DNA from: Methylobacterium sp. Leaf108
GTDB lineage: Bacteria; Pseudomonadota; Alphaproteobacteria; Rhizobiales; Beijerinckiaceae
Length of the DNA: 64,000 nucleotides
NCBI RefSeq assembly: GCF_001423265.1
Contig: NZ_LMND01000008.1
Span: forward strand, 34,694-98,693
Reading direction: 5' to 3'
Part shown: piece by piece, positions 54,158-64,000 of the stretch
Numbering within the stretch: the stretch's first letter is position 1
How the letters are laid out: each line of letters starts with the position of its first letter
The notes under the pieces: model-generated
Databases searched by the model: none
Told to the model about the DNA's origin: nothing
Seen by the model: the letters and a program-made list of their open reading frames with translations, nothing else
Made by a program: the position numbers and the translations under genes

Positions 54158-55144
54158 TCAGCGCCGCCGCAGCCGATGCAGGACCTCGCCGACGATGCCG
54201 CGCCGGAACAGCAGCACGCAGGCCATGAAGACGAGGCCGGTGATGATGGTGACCGGGAAGGACGAGGTCGCGAAATAGTGCTCCAGGGCGGCCACGAGGG
54301 CCGCGCCGACGACGGGTCCCGGCAGCGTCCCGATCCCGCCGAGCAGCGTCATCAGGATCACCTCGCCCGACATCTGCCAGGCGACGTCGGTGAGGGTGGC
54401 GAGCTGGAAGACCAGGGCCTTGGTGCCGCCGGCGAGGCCGGCGAGGCCGGCCGACATCACGAAGGCACCGAGCTTGTAGCGGTCGACCCGGTAGCCCAGC
54501 GAGATCGCCCGCGGCTCGTTTTCGCGGATGGCCTGCAGCACCGCGCCGAAGGGCGAATGCACCACCCGCCAGACCGCGAACAGCCCGAAGGCGGTAATGG
54601 CCAGCACCACGTAGTACAGGTTCAGGTTCACCGAGAGGTCGATGAGGCCGCCGAGCAGGAACCCGCGCGGCACGTTCTGGATGCCGTCCTCGCCGCCGGT
54701 GAAGGGCGCCTGCAGGCACACGAAGAACACCATCTGCGCCAGGGCCAGGGTGATCATCGCGAAGTAGATGCCCTGCCGGCGGATGGCGAAGAACCCCATC
54801 ACGAGGCCCAGGAGCGCACCGACCGCGGCCCCGAACAGGATGCCGAGTTCCGGAGGCCAGCCCCACACCTTGAGGGCGTGGGCGCTGGCATAGGCGCCTC
54901 CGCCGAAGAAGGCCGCGTGCCCGAACGAGAGCAGGCCGACATAGCCGATGAGCAGGTTGAAGGCCGCCGCGAACAGCGCGAAGCACAGGATCTTCATCAG
55001 GAAGACCGGATAGATCGCGAACGGCGCGGCGACGATGCAGGCGAGCCCGAGCACCGCCAGCCCGGTGTAGAGCGCGCGGTTGAAGTCGGACCGGCGCGCG
55101 GGCACCGCGGCGGCGGGCATGAGGTCGGTCGGCCGCGCATCCAT
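54158..55144 (-). CDS. livM: Branched-chain amino acid ABC importer permease LivM-type (cassette 2)
   Basis: 328 aa, about nine helices. LivM landmarks are NLLIGYVGLLSFGHAAFFGGGAYASA and the coupling loop AIRENEPRAISLGYRVDRYKLGAFVMSAGLAGLAGG. This one is a stand-alone permease, unlike the fused form in cassette 1. It is the last gene of cassette 2, starting 4 bases after the livH stop. It shares the typical AFVMSAGLAGLAGG segment with the other permeases. Substrate is unknown but probably related to the adjacent mmsA/adh genes. Confidence 0.92.
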   Translation of the reverse strand: MDARPTDLMPAAAVPARRSDFNRALYTGLAVLGLACIVAAPFAIYPVFLMKILCFALFAAAFNLLIGYVGLLSFGHAAFFGGGAYASAHALKVWGWPPELGILFGAAVGALLGLVMGFFAIRRQGIYFAMITLALAQMVFFVCLQAPFTGGEDGIQNVPRGFLLGGLIDLSVNLNLYYVVLAITAFGLFAVWRVVHSPFGAVLQAIRENEPRAISLGYRVDRYKLGAFVMSAGLAGLAGGTKALVFQLATLTDVAWQMSGEVILMTLLGGIGTLPGPVVGAALVAALEHYFATSSFPVTIITGLVFMACVLLFRRGIVGEVLHRLRRR

Positions 55145-55148
55145 GGGA

Positions 55149-56048
55149 TCAGCCCTCTCGTCCGAACAGGCCGGCCGGGCGCACCAGGAGCACCGCGGCC
55201 ATCACCACGAAGATCACGATGCTGGAGGCCGGCGGATAGAACACCTTCGTCAGGCCTTCCAGCACGCCCAGCGCGTAGCCGGTGAGGATGGCGCCGCCGA
55301 TCGACCCCATGCCGCCGACCACGACGACGGCGAAGACGATGATGATGAGGTTGGAGCCCATCAGCGGGCTGACCTGGTAGATCGGCGCGGCCAGCACCCC
55401 GGCGAGACCGGCGAGACCCGCGCCGAGGGCGTAGGTCAGCGTCAGCAGGCGCGGCACGTTCACGCCGAAGACCTGCACCAGCGTCCGGTCCTCGGTGGCG
55501 GCCCGTAGGTAGGCACCGAACTTGGTGCGCTCGATCAGGAGCCAGACGGCCAGGCAGATGACCACCGAGGCGACGACCACGAAGCCGCGGTAGATCGGCA
55601 GCACCATGAAGCCGAGGTTCTTGGCGCCGACGAGTTCGTCGGGCGTCGCATAGGGCTGCCCTGCCGCACCGAACTGCCAGCGGAAGGCGCCCTCGATCGT
55701 CAGGGCGAGCCCGAAGGTGAAGAGCAGCCCGTAGAGCGGGTCGAGGTCGTAGAGCTTCGAGAGGGCGGCGCGCTCCACCACCAGGGAGGCGGCCCCGACG
55801 ACCAGGGGGGCGACGAGCAGCGCCCACCAGTAGCCGATCCCGAGGTGCTCCAGCAGCAGCCAGGCGACGAAGGCGCCGAGCATGTACTGCGCGCCATGGG
55901 CGAAGTTGATCACCCGCAGGAGACCGAAGATCACCGCGAGGCCGAGGCTCAGCATCGCGTAGAACGAGCCGTTGATGAGCCCGAGCAGGAGTTGTCCGAG
56001 CAGGGCCTGGATCGGTACGCCGAAGATCGTCGTCATCGCGTCAGACAC
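55149..56048 (-). CDS. livH: Branched-chain amino acid ABC importer permease LivH-type (cassette 2)
   Basis: 299 aa, about eight helices, with GLINGSFYAMLSLGLAVIFGLLRVINFAHGAQYMLGAF at the N-terminus and the LivH coupling loop RAATEDRTLVQVFGVNVPRLLTLTYALGAGLAGLAG. The GTG at 56048 gives an 8-base overlap (GTGTCTGA) with livF, the same geometry as the other coupled junctions in both cassettes, so I prefer it; ATG 56036 would shorten it by four residues. The NFAHGAQYMLGAF segment is the conserved LivH membrane entry. Confidence 0.92.
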   Translation of the reverse strand: MSDAMTTIFGVPIQALLGQLLLGLINGSFYAMLSLGLAVIFGLLRVINFAHGAQYMLGAFVAWLLLEHLGIGYWWALLVAPLVVGAASLVVERAALSKLYDLDPLYGLLFTFGLALTIEGAFRWQFGAAGQPYATPDELVGAKNLGFMVLPIYRGFVVVASVVICLAVWLLIERTKFGAYLRAATEDRTLVQVFGVNVPRLLTLTYALGAGLAGLAGVLAAPIYQVSPLMGSNLIIIVFAVVVVGGMGSIGGAILTGYALGVLEGLTKVFYPPASSIVIFVVMAAVLLVRPAGLFGREG

Positions 56049-56796
56049 CCAGCAGTTCGTGAAGCCGGTCGAGGCGGCCCTCGACCTCGTCGGAGCGGAA
56101 CGCGTCGACCACCACCCCGCCCTCCATCACGTAGAAGCGGTCGGCGACGCGGCGCGCGAAGCGGAAGTTCTGCTCCACGAGGAGAACGGTGAGGCCCCGT
56201 GCCTTGAGCTGGATGAGGGCGGCGGCGATGCGCTGGACGATGACGGGGGCCAGCCCCTCGGTGGGCTCGTCGAGGAGGATCATCTTCGGCCCGGTGCGCA
56301 GCACCCGGGCGATGGCGAGCATCTGCTGCTCGCCGCCCGACAGCTTGGTGCCGGGGCTCAACCGGCGCTCCTTCAGGTTTGGGAACAGCGCGTGGATCTC
56401 CTCCACGCTCATGCCGCCCTCGGCGACCTTGGGCGGCAGCATCAGGTTCTCGGCGACGGTGAGGCCGGCGAAGATGCCCCGGTTCTCCGGCACGTAGGCG
56501 AGGCCGGCGCGGGCCGGGCCGTGCAACGGCATCCGCGTGAGGTCGCGGCCGTCGAAGCTCACCCTGCCGTCCCGGCGCCCGACGACGCCGAGGATCGAGC
56601 GCAGGGTCGTGGTCTTGCCCGCGCCGTTACGGCCGAGCAGGCACACGGTCTCGCCCTGGCGGACGTTGAGGTCGACCCCGTGGAGGACGTGGCTCTCGCC
56701 GTACCACGCGTGCAGGCCGGCGACGTCGAGGAGAGCGGGGCCGGCGGGAGCGACCGCCGCCATCGGCACGGGGTCGTGGGCGCCCAGGTCAAGCAT
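56041..56796 (-). CDS. livF: Branched-chain amino acid ABC importer ATPase LivF (cassette 2)
   Basis: 251-aa ATPase: Walker A LLGRNGAGKTTTLRSI, YVPENRGIFAGLTVAENLMLP, signature LSGGEQQMLAIARVL, Walker B MILLDEPTEGLAPVIV and LVEQNFRFARRV. The first ~20 residues are an unusual Pro/Ala-rich extension before the conserved LDVAGLHAWYGESHVLHGVDLNV. It is coupled to livG by an ATGCTTGA overlap, the same 8-base sequence as in cassette 1, and to livH by GTGTCTGA. Confidence 0.94.
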   Translation of the reverse strand: MLDLGAHDPVPMAAVAPAGPALLDVAGLHAWYGESHVLHGVDLNVRQGETVCLLGRNGAGKTTTLRSILGVVGRRDGRVSFDGRDLTRMPLHGPARAGLAYVPENRGIFAGLTVAENLMLPPKVAEGGMSVEEIHALFPNLKERRLSPGTKLSGGEQQMLAIARVLRTGPKMILLDEPTEGLAPVIVQRIAAALIQLKARGLTVLLVEQNFRFARRVADRFYVMEGGVVVDAFRSDEVEGRLDRLHELLGV

Positions 56797-57544
56797 CCTC
56801 GGACCCCATGTAGGCCTCGCGCACGCGCGGGTCGCGGCTGACCGCGTCGTAGCTTCCCTCGGCCAGGACCTCGCCGCGGGCGAGCACCGTGACCCGGTCG
56901 CAGAGGTCGGCCACCACGGACAGGTTGTGCTCGACCATCAGGACGGTGCGGCCCACGGCGACGGTGCGGATGAGCTCGCTCACCCGGCCGATGTCCTCGT
57001 GCGCCATCCCCGCCATCGGTTCGTCGAGGAGCAGGAGGTCGGGCTCGAGCGCCAGCGTCGTGGCGATCTCCAGGGCGCGCTTGCGGCCGTAGGAGAGATC
57101 GGCGGCCTCGGAGCCGGCGTGCGATTCGAGGCCGACGTCGGCGAGAAGCGAGCGGGCGCGGTCGTCGAGCCCCGACAGGACGCGGCTCGACCGCCAGAAC
57201 TGTGTCGTGAGGCTCGCCTTCCGCTGCAGGGCGACGCGGACGTTGGCGAGCGCCGTGAGTTTGGGAAACACCGCCGAGATCTGGAACGAGCGCACCAGCC
57301 CGAGGCGGGCGACATCGGCCGGCGGCAGGGCCGTGATGTCGCGCCCGCGATAGACCACCCGCCCGGCCGTCGGCTTGAGGAACTGGGTCAACAGGTTGAA
57401 GACCGTGGTCTTGCCGGCCCCGTTCGGCCCGATCAGCGCATGGATCGAACCTTCCCGGATCGAGAGATCGACGCCGTTGACGGCCTTGAACCCGCGGAAC
57501 TCCTTCTTCAGGCCGGTCGCGGTGAGGATGGGGGCGGTGGTCAT
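56789..57544 (-). CDS. livG: Branched-chain amino acid ABC importer ATPase LivG (cassette 2)
   Basis: 251-aa ATPase: Walker A LIGPNGAGKTTVFNLL, FQISAVFPKLTALANVRVALQ, signature DLSYGRKRALEIATTLAL, Walker B LLLLDEPMAGMAHEDI and H-loop VEHNLSVV. The N-terminus MTTAPILTATGLKKEFRGFKAVNGVDLSI starts at 57544; an upstream frame adding 33 low-complexity residues is rejected. It is separated from the upstream binding-protein gene by a gap that contains a 10-bp hairpin. Confidence 0.94.
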   Translation of the reverse strand: MTTAPILTATGLKKEFRGFKAVNGVDLSIREGSIHALIGPNGAGKTTVFNLLTQFLKPTAGRVVYRGRDITALPPADVARLGLVRSFQISAVFPKLTALANVRVALQRKASLTTQFWRSSRVLSGLDDRARSLLADVGLESHAGSEAADLSYGRKRALEIATTLALEPDLLLLDEPMAGMAHEDIGRVSELIRTVAVGRTVLMVEHNLSVVADLCDRVTVLARGEVLAEGSYDAVSRDPRVREAYMGSEDA

Positions 57545-57671
57545 CGTGACGGGCCTTCGCCGGACCGGATCTCGATTCCGATGGATCGGCACGCCCCGCT
57601 CCTCCCCTTCGCGGAGAGGCGTTGGACGTGGGGGTGGTTCCACCGGGCTCGAGCATGGGTCGCCCGGCCGC

Positions 57672-57700
57672 CCCTTCCCCCTCCCCTCAGGGGGGAAGGG
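57672..57700 (-). terminator. Hairpin between binding-protein and livG (cassette 2)
   Basis: CCCTTCCCCC (57672-57681) with GGGGGAAGGG (57691-57700), exact 10-bp stem and 9-base loop, 26 bases after the binding-protein stop on the minus strand. No T-tract; a transcript stabiliser or partial terminator is the likely role. Confidence 0.6.
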
Positions 57701-57725
57701 ATACCTACGCCGACCCCCGCCATCA

Positions 57726-58952
57726 TCACTGCCCGATCGACGGGCAGCCGCTGTCCTCGGCCTTGCCGAAGGCCTCGGAGCCGGGGATGGTGGCCAACAG
57801 CTTGTAGTAGTCGTAGGGGCCCTTGCTCTCGGCGGGCTTCTTCACCTCGAACAGGTACATGTCGTGGACCATGCGGCCGTTGGCCTGGACGCGGCCGTCC
57901 TTGGCGAAGACGTCCTGCACCGGTAGTTCGCGCATCTTCTTGGCGACGGCCTCCGCATCGTCGGTGCCCGCGGCCTGGACGGCCTTGAGGTAGTGCGTCA
58001 CCGCCGAGTAGGTGCCGGTGTGGATCATGTTCGGCATGCGCTTGGCGCGCTCCTGGAAGCGCTTGCCGAACGCCCGGGTCTCGTCGTTGAGGTCCCAGTA
58101 CCAGCCTTCGGTCAGCGTCAGGCCCTGGGCCGCCTTGAGGCCGAGACCGTGGACCTCGGCGAGGGTGAACAGCAGGCCGGCGAGGCGCTGCCCGCCCTGG
58201 ACCAGGCCGAATTCGGAGGCCTGCTTGATGGCGTTGGCGGTGTCCAGCCCGGCGTTGGCGAGGCCGACCACCTTGGCGCCCGAGGCCTGGGCCTGGAGCA
58301 GGAACGAGGAGAAGTCGTTGGCGCTCAAGGGGTGGCGGACCGATCCCTTGACCTCGCCGCCCTTCGACTTGACGTATTTGGTGGTCTCGCTTTCCAGCGA
58401 GTAGCCGAAGGCGTAATCGGCCGTGAGGAAGAACCAGGAGTTGCCGCCTTGGGCGACCAGCGCACCGCCGGTGCCCACCGCCAGGGCCCGGGTGTCGTAG
58501 ACCCAGTGGAAGCCGTAGGGGCTGCACTGCTTGCCCGTGAGTTCGGTGGTCGCCGCCCCCGTCACGATGTCGATCCGGCGTTTCTCCTTGGAGATGCCCT
58601 GCACGGCCAGCGCCACCGACGAGGTGGTCAGCTCCATGATCGCGTCGACCTTGTCGACGTCGTACCACTGGCGGGCGATGGAGGAGGCGATGTCGGGTTT
58701 GTTCTGATGGTCGGCGGTGATCACCTCGACGGGAACGCCGTTCACCTTGCCCCCGAAGTCCTCCACGGCCATGCGCGCGGCCTCGAAGGAGGACCGCCCG
58801 CCGAACTCGGCGTAGACGCCGGACTGGTCGTTGAGGATGCCGATCTTGACGGTTCCGTCGGAGATCGTCTGCGCCGTGGCCGCCATCGGCGTCAGCGCGG
58901 TGGCGGCGACCAGGCTCGCAACGCAGGCGAGTCCGAGATTGACCTGTCCCAT
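57726..58952 (-). CDS. HAAT-type ABC importer substrate-binding protein (cassette 2)
   Basis: 408 aa. Signal peptide MGQVNLGLACVASLVAATALTPMAATAQT, then ISDGTVKIGILNDQSGVYAEFGGRSSFEAARMAVEDFGGKVNGVPVEVITADHQNKPDIA, the HAAT/LivJ-like fold, ending PGSEAFGKAEDSGCPSIGQ. The periplasmic receptor of cassette 2. The start at 58952 fits a signal peptide; an upstream frame of 60 codons is rejected. It is encoded about 230 bases downstream of mmsA, and the ligand may be a branched-chain amino acid or derived acid given that context. It differs clearly from the cassette 1 receptor, so the two importers probably have different ligands. Confidence 0.9.
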   Translation of the reverse strand: MGQVNLGLACVASLVAATALTPMAATAQTISDGTVKIGILNDQSGVYAEFGGRSSFEAARMAVEDFGGKVNGVPVEVITADHQNKPDIASSIARQWYDVDKVDAIMELTTSSVALAVQGISKEKRRIDIVTGAATTELTGKQCSPYGFHWVYDTRALAVGTGGALVAQGGNSWFFLTADYAFGYSLESETTKYVKSKGGEVKGSVRHPLSANDFSSFLLQAQASGAKVVGLANAGLDTANAIKQASEFGLVQGGQRLAGLLFTLAEVHGLGLKAAQGLTLTEGWYWDLNDETRAFGKRFQERAKRMPNMIHTGTYSAVTHYLKAVQAAGTDDAEAVAKKMRELPVQDVFAKDGRVQANGRMVHDMYLFEVKKPAESKGPYDYYKLLATIPGSEAFGKAEDSGCPSIGQ

Positions 58953-59182
58953 CGATGTTCCTCCGGTCGGGGCGTCGGCTCGTCGGCCGGCCCTCTGGTG
59001 CTTGAGGCGTCCCTTTTCGGGTCCGCGATTCTCTTGGGCAGTCGCGAGGGGGCCGCGATACGCCGATACCGTCGAAGCTAGACCATTTTCGCGCCGGATG
59101 GCGCTGGACGTCACGAGAAAAACACACGCCATCCCGGAAGAAAACCGGCCCCGCGCGAACGGAGCCGGCCCAGGGACGCTCG

Positions 59183-60709
<1,527 letters not shown>

Positions 60710-60735
60710 GACGGGCGTCCTTCGACTGTGAGCGG

Positions 60736-61905
60736 TCAGGCCTCCCAGGCCTGTTCGTAGAGGGTCGCGATCTCGGCAGCGGACGGGATGCGCGGGTTGT
60801 TGGCCGGCGAGCCAGAGGCCAGGGCCTGTTCGGCCATCACCGGGATCAGCGCCCGCCAGCGGCCCTCGTCGAGGCCGTAGGCGCGGGGGCTCGGAACTTC
60901 GAGATCGCGGTTGAGCTGGCGCAGCTCGGACACCAGACGCGCTACGGCCTCGGCATCGTCCGTCGCCGCGCTCGCCAGGCCCATGGCGCGGGCGCAATCG
61001 GCGTAGCGCGCCGGGGCGGCGCTGGCGGAGAAGGCGGTGACCACCGGCAGCAGCATGGCGTTCGAGAGGCCGTGGGCGACGTGGAAATGCGCGCCGATGG
61101 GCCGGCTCATGCCGTGCACGAGGGCGACGCTGGCGTTCGAGAAGGCCATCCCGGCCTGGAGCGCGCCGAGCATCATCGCCTCGCGGGCGGGCCGGTCGCC
61201 GGGCTCGCGGAAGACCGTGCGCAGGTTGGGCGCGATCGCTTTCATCGCCAGGAGCGCGATGCCGTCGGAGAACGGGTTGGCGCGCCGGGACACGTAGCCT
61301 TCGATAGCGTGGGTCAGCGCATCGATGCCGGTGTCGGCGGTGAGCCTGGCGGGCTTCGACAGGGTGAGCTCGTAGTCGACGATGGCCGCGACCGGCAGGT
61401 AGGCCTGGCCGATGCACAGCATCTTCTCGTCGGTGGCCTCGTCCGTGACGATGGTGAAGCGGGTCGCCTCCGAGCCGGTGCCGGCGGTGGTGGGAATCGC
61501 GATGACGGGAAGGCCCGCCCGGTCCTCCACGTGCGGCGCCTTGAGGGCCCGCATCCGCCCGCCGCCGCGCGCGGCGAGCACGGCCACCGCCTTGGCGGTA
61601 TCGATCGGGCTGCCGCCACCGAACCCGATGACGCAATCGTGCCGGCCGTCGCCCATCGCGGCCAGCGCCAGGGCGACGGAGGCCTCGGTCGGATCGGGAA
61701 TGGCATCGGCGAAGACGGTGGCGGTCATCCCGGCACCCGCGAGCGCCGCCGTCAGGCGGTTCGCGGCCGGTTGGCCGGCAAGGAACCGATCGGTGACGAC
61801 GAAAGGGCGGGACACTCCGAGATCGCGTAGGACGTCGCCGACATCGCCGAGCGTGCCCGCACCGATGCGCAGCACCCGCGGCAGCGCGATGGCCGCTCCT
61901 GCCAT
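60736..61905 (-). CDS. Iron-dependent (type III) alcohol dehydrogenase
   Basis: 389 aa. NAD-binding [16 protein letters not shown], the central [15 protein letters not shown], and metal-binding Asp/His residues in [24 protein letters not shown] and [21 protein letters not shown]. These are hallmarks of the Fe-ADH superfamily (butanol/gamma-hydroxybutyrate type). It would oxidise a small alcohol or hydroxy acid to the semialdehyde that MmsA then consumes; the exact substrate is inferred. It is the first gene of a probable adh-mmsA operon, divergent from the LysR gene, with about 140 bases for a shared promoter region. Confidence 0.93.
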   Translation of the reverse strand: MAGAAIALPRVLRIGAGTLGDVGDVLRDLGVSRPFVVTDRFLAGQPAANRLTAALAGAGMTATVFADAIPDPTEASVALALAAMGDGRHDCVIGFGGGSPIDTAKAVAVLAARGGGRMRALKAPHVEDRAGLPVIAIPTTAGTGSEATRFTIVTDEATDEKMLCIGQAYLPVAAIVDYELTLSKPARLTADTGIDALTHAIEGYVSRRANPFSDGIALLAMKAIAPNLRTVFREPGDRPAREAMMLGALQAGMAFSNASVALVHGMSRPIGAHFHVAHGLSNAMLLPVVTAFSASAAPARYADCARAMGLASAATDDAEAVARLVSELRQLNRDLEVPSPRAYGLDEGRWRALIPVMAEQALASGSPANNPRIPSAAEIATLYEQAWEA

Positions 61906-62044
61906 GGCTTCATCTCCCTCGACGTATGACGCGACTCTCTTCCGATAGCCGGACGGCGCGCCTTGTCGAGACGACGTTAGCATTGACACCCGCGCACAGA
62001 CACGGGAACTCTCGCGCAGTATCTGTGCGGAAATACGCGACCCG

Positions 62045-62980
62045 ATGCCGAAGTCCTTCAACTGGGACGACCTGCGGTTCTTCCTCGCCGTCGCCCGCTC
62101 CGGCACGATCTCGGGCGCCGGGCAGCGGCTGGCCACCGACCATGCCACGGTCGGCCGCCGCATCACGGGGTTGGAGGCGGCGCTCGGCGCCAAGCTGTTC
62201 GAGCGCAACCCGCGCGGCTACAACCTCACCCAACCCGGCGAGCGGCTGCTGGCCTCGGCGCAATCCATCGAGGCCGAGGCCCTGAAGGCCGAGCGCGACG
62301 TGGCCGATGCGGATCTCGCGGTGGCCGGCACGGTCCGGATCAGCACCCTCGAGGGCTTCGGAAACTTCTTCCTCGCCGGACGGCTGCCGCGGTTCGCGCA
62401 GGCCAACCCGAACCTCGCGGTGGAGCTCATCGCGATCCAGCAGATCGTCGCCCTGTCGCGGCGCGAGTCCGACATCGCCGTGACCCTCGATCCGCCCCAG
62501 AGCGGGCGCTTCGTGCGAGAGCTCCTCACCGAGTACGTGCTGTTCGTCTACGGCGCACGCACCTATCTCGCGGCCCATCCACCGATCGCGACCCGGGCCG
62601 ATCTCGCCGGGCACACCTTCGTCGGCTACATCGACGACCTCGTCTTCATGCGGGGCCTCGACTACCTCGACGAGGTCGGCGGTCGCCGCATCAAGGCCCG
62701 TGTCCAGAGTTCGAGCCTGCATGCGCAGATGGAGGCGACGCTGTCCGGCCACGGTCTGTGCGTGCTGCCGGCCTTCATGGCCGCGCGGCATCCGGAGCTG
62801 ACGCGCGTGCTTCCGGGCGACATCTGCCTGCGGCGCAGCTACTCCCTGGTGACGCATGCCGACGTCGCCGAAACGGCGCGCGTGCGCGCCGCCCGCCGCT
62901 TCATTCGCGAAGAGGTCGAGGCCGCCAGCGACCTCTTCCTCGGCCGCTCACCCACACATCATCCGAAAGGACCGTCATGA
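62045..62980 (+). CDS. LysR-family transcriptional regulator
   Basis: 311 aa. The N-terminal winged helix (about residues 4-65) reads FNWDDLRFFLAVARSGTISGAGQRLATDHATVGRRITGLEAALGAKLFERNPRGYNLTQPGE, the LysR pattern; the rest is a periplasmic-binding-protein-like effector domain. It probably senses a pathway intermediate and activates the divergent adh-mmsA operon and/or the downstream mmsB, as is usual for LysR genes divergent from their targets. Its stop overlaps mmsB by ATGA. No T-N11-A site was confidently assigned in the 61906-62044 gap. Confidence 0.93.
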   Translation: MPKSFNWDDLRFFLAVARSGTISGAGQRLATDHATVGRRITGLEAALGAKLFERNPRGYNLTQPGERLLASAQSIEAEALKAERDVADADLAVAGTVRISTLEGFGNFFLAGRLPRFAQANPNLAVELIAIQQIVALSRRESDIAVTLDPPQSGRFVRELLTEYVLFVYGARTYLAAHPPIATRADLAGHTFVGYIDDLVFMRGLDYLDEVGGRRIKARVQSSSLHAQMEATLSGHGLCVLPAFMAARHPELTRVLPGDICLRRSYSLVTHADVAETARVRAARRFIREEVEAASDLFLGRSPTHHPKGPS

Positions 62981-63870
62981 CGCCGACCGCTATCGCTTTC
63001 TTGGGTCTCGGCAACATGGGTGGCCCGATGGCCGCCAACCTCGTGCGGGCGGGTTACCGGGTCATGGGCTTCGATCCATCCGAGGACGCCTGCGCCGCGG
63101 CACGCGAAGCGGGCATCGGGATCGCGCCCGCGCACGAAGCCGTGGCGCAGGCGGCCGTGGTGGTGACGATGCTTCCGAGCGGTCGCCATCTGCTGTCCGC
63201 TCTCACCGACATGCTGCCTCACCTTTCACCCGGCTCCTTGCTCGTCGACTGCTCGACCATCGACGTCGACAGCGCACGTGCAGCCCATGCGCTCGCCACC
63301 GAGGGCGGCCACCTCGGCCTCGACGCTCCCGTCTCGGGCGGGGTCGGCGGGGCCAGGGCCGCGACCCTGACCTTCATGGTCGGCGGATCGGGGGCGGCTC
63401 TCGAGCGGGGCCGGCCGGTCCTCGAGGCGATGGGCCAGAGGATCGTCCATTGCGGCGCCGGCGGCGCGGGTCAGGCCGCCAAGATCTGCAACAACATGCT
63501 GCTCGGCATTTCGATGATCGGTGTCGCGGAAGCGTTCGTCCTGGCCGAGCGGCTAGGGCTGTCGCATCAGGCCCTGTTCGACGTCGCCTCGACCTCCTCG
63601 GGGCAGTGCTGGTCGCTCACCAGCTATTGTCCGGTGCCGGGCCCGGTGCCGACGTCACCGGCCAACGACGGCTACAGGCCGGGTTTCGCCGCAGCCCTCA
63701 TGCTCAAGGACCTGCGGCTGGCCGCCGATGCCGCCACGGCGACCGGCTCGCCGACGCCGCTGGGGGCGGCAGCGGAAAGGCTCTACGCGGCCTTCGTCGC
63801 AGCCGGCGAGGGAGGAACCGACTTTTCCGGCATCGTTCGTCATCTGAGGGACAACGGCGTCACGGAATGA
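62977..63870 (+). CDS. mmsB: 3-hydroxyisobutyrate dehydrogenase
   Basis: 297-aa NAD-dependent dehydrogenase of valine catabolism. Glycine-rich IAFLGLGNMGGPMAANLVRAGYRV, substrate loop DCSTIDVDSARAAHA, DAPVSGGVGGARAATLTFMVGG and the catalytic Lys in GAGQAAKICNNMLLGISMIGVAEAF are all diagnostic of the 3-hydroxyisobutyrate dehydrogenase branch of the beta-hydroxyacid dehydrogenase family. It produces methylmalonate semialdehyde, the substrate of the mmsA product. Translationally coupled to the LysR gene (ATGA). A strong terminator follows. Confidence 0.95.
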   Translation: MTPTAIAFLGLGNMGGPMAANLVRAGYRVMGFDPSEDACAAAREAGIGIAPAHEAVAQAAVVVTMLPSGRHLLSALTDMLPHLSPGSLLVDCSTIDVDSARAAHALATEGGHLGLDAPVSGGVGGARAATLTFMVGGSGAALERGRPVLEAMGQRIVHCGAGGAGQAAKICNNMLLGISMIGVAEAFVLAERLGLSHQALFDVASTSSGQCWSLTSYCPVPGPVPTSPANDGYRPGFAAALMLKDLRLAADAATATGSPTPLGAAAERLYAAFVAAGEGGTDFSGIVRHLRDNGVTE

Positions 63871-63906
63871 GCGGTGTTCCCATCATTTTACTTTGCCCAA
63901 GACACA

Positions 63907-63941
63907 CGAAAGCCGGCCCGTTTTTGGCGGGCCGGCTTTCG
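63907..63941. terminator. Bidirectional terminator for mmsB and the tRNA
   Basis: CGAAAGCCGGCCCG (63907-63920) with CGGGCCGGCTTTCG (63928-63941): perfect 14-bp stem, 7-base loop, TTTCG on both exits. It lies 37 bases after mmsB and about 33 bases beyond the tRNA 3' end on the opposite strand. Confidence 0.88.
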
Positions 63942-63973
63942 TATGGTTCGGTGTGTGTATGGGGTAATGATTT

Positions 63974-64000
63974 TGGTTGCGGGGACAGGATTTGAACCTG
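63974..64000 (-). tRNA. tRNA 3' part, probably initiator tRNA-fMet (continues past window)
   Basis: Read on the minus strand the visible 27 bases give CAGGTTCAAATCCTG (T arm) followed by TCCCCGCAACCA, i.e. T-stem, T-loop, acceptor 3' strand and an encoded CCA. CCCCGCAACCA is the 3' acceptor sequence of bacterial initiator tRNA(fMet), in which the first pair is unpaired (C1-A72). The anticodon is outside the window, so identity rests on the acceptor sequence. Confidence 0.8.

Noticed and set aside
48778..58952. Urea or amide transporter (Urt) identity for an importer
   Set aside because: No urease, amidase or allophanate genes are adjacent; the context favours branched-chain or hydroxy-acid substrates, though it does not prove them.

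Overview
The window is a high-GC chromosomal segment of an alphaproteobacterium. It most resembles a Methylobacterium/Methylorubrum-type member of the Hyphomicrobiales. This rests on a ctrA orthologue beside flagellar export genes, formate-tetrahydrofolate ligase (a C1-assimilation enzyme), intracellular PHB depolymerase and 3-hydroxybutyrate dehydrogenase, an alphaproteobacterial-style initiator tRNA 3' end, and many small secreted or stress proteins of uncertain function. No phage, insertion sequence, integrase or CRISPR array was seen. The organism call is inference from gene content, not from a database match.

Layout. 1-6.1 kb: the 3' part of dnaJ, a PmtA-like methyltransferase, three small secreted or stress proteins, and flhA. 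6.2-8.4 kb: three consecutive TadE/TadG-like pilus proteins; the first carries an extra C-terminal beta-sandwich-like domain. 8.5-12.7 kb: a flippase-like membrane protein, fliI-fliJ, and the divergent cell-cycle regulator ctrA. 12.8-24.9 kb: mostly housekeeping (rpsU, phaZ, GST, YqgE, peroxiredoxin, zapE, fhs, aminotransferase, CopZ-like chaperone) with an orphan Phd-like antitoxin beside a broken PemK/MazF-like toxin. 25-33 kb: a degenerate EAL protein, a HAD hydrolase, cheZ and a CheY-like regulator, ribF, an ECF sigma/anti-sigma pair and a patatin phospholipase. 33-48 kb: ispG, kup, an ABC exporter, an MFS transporter, a PRC-barrel protein, a lipoprotein, hydroxybutyrate dehydrogenase, an HD-GYP protein, a methyltransferase/glycosyltransferase pair and pgm.

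48.7-63.9 kb is the most coherent block. Two complete branched-chain-amino-acid-type (HAAT family) ABC importer cassettes converge on each other. One has a permease-ATPase (LivM-LivG) fusion. The second lies downstream of an iron-dependent alcohol dehydrogenase and methylmalonate-semialdehyde dehydrogenase (mmsA), and a divergent LysR gene is translationally coupled to 3-hydroxyisobutyrate dehydrogenase (mmsB). Together this looks like an uptake-plus-catabolism module for valine or a related hydroxy acid. The window ends inside an initiator-type tRNA on the minus strand.

Repeated small-scale structure includes a 103-bp interspersed palindromic repeat in four copies, a long inverted repeat, several two-copy tandem repeats (one duplicates the ribosome-binding site and start of fliI), CtrA-like TTAA-N7-TTAA boxes near flhA and near pgm, and hairpins between binding-protein and transport genes in both importer cassettes.
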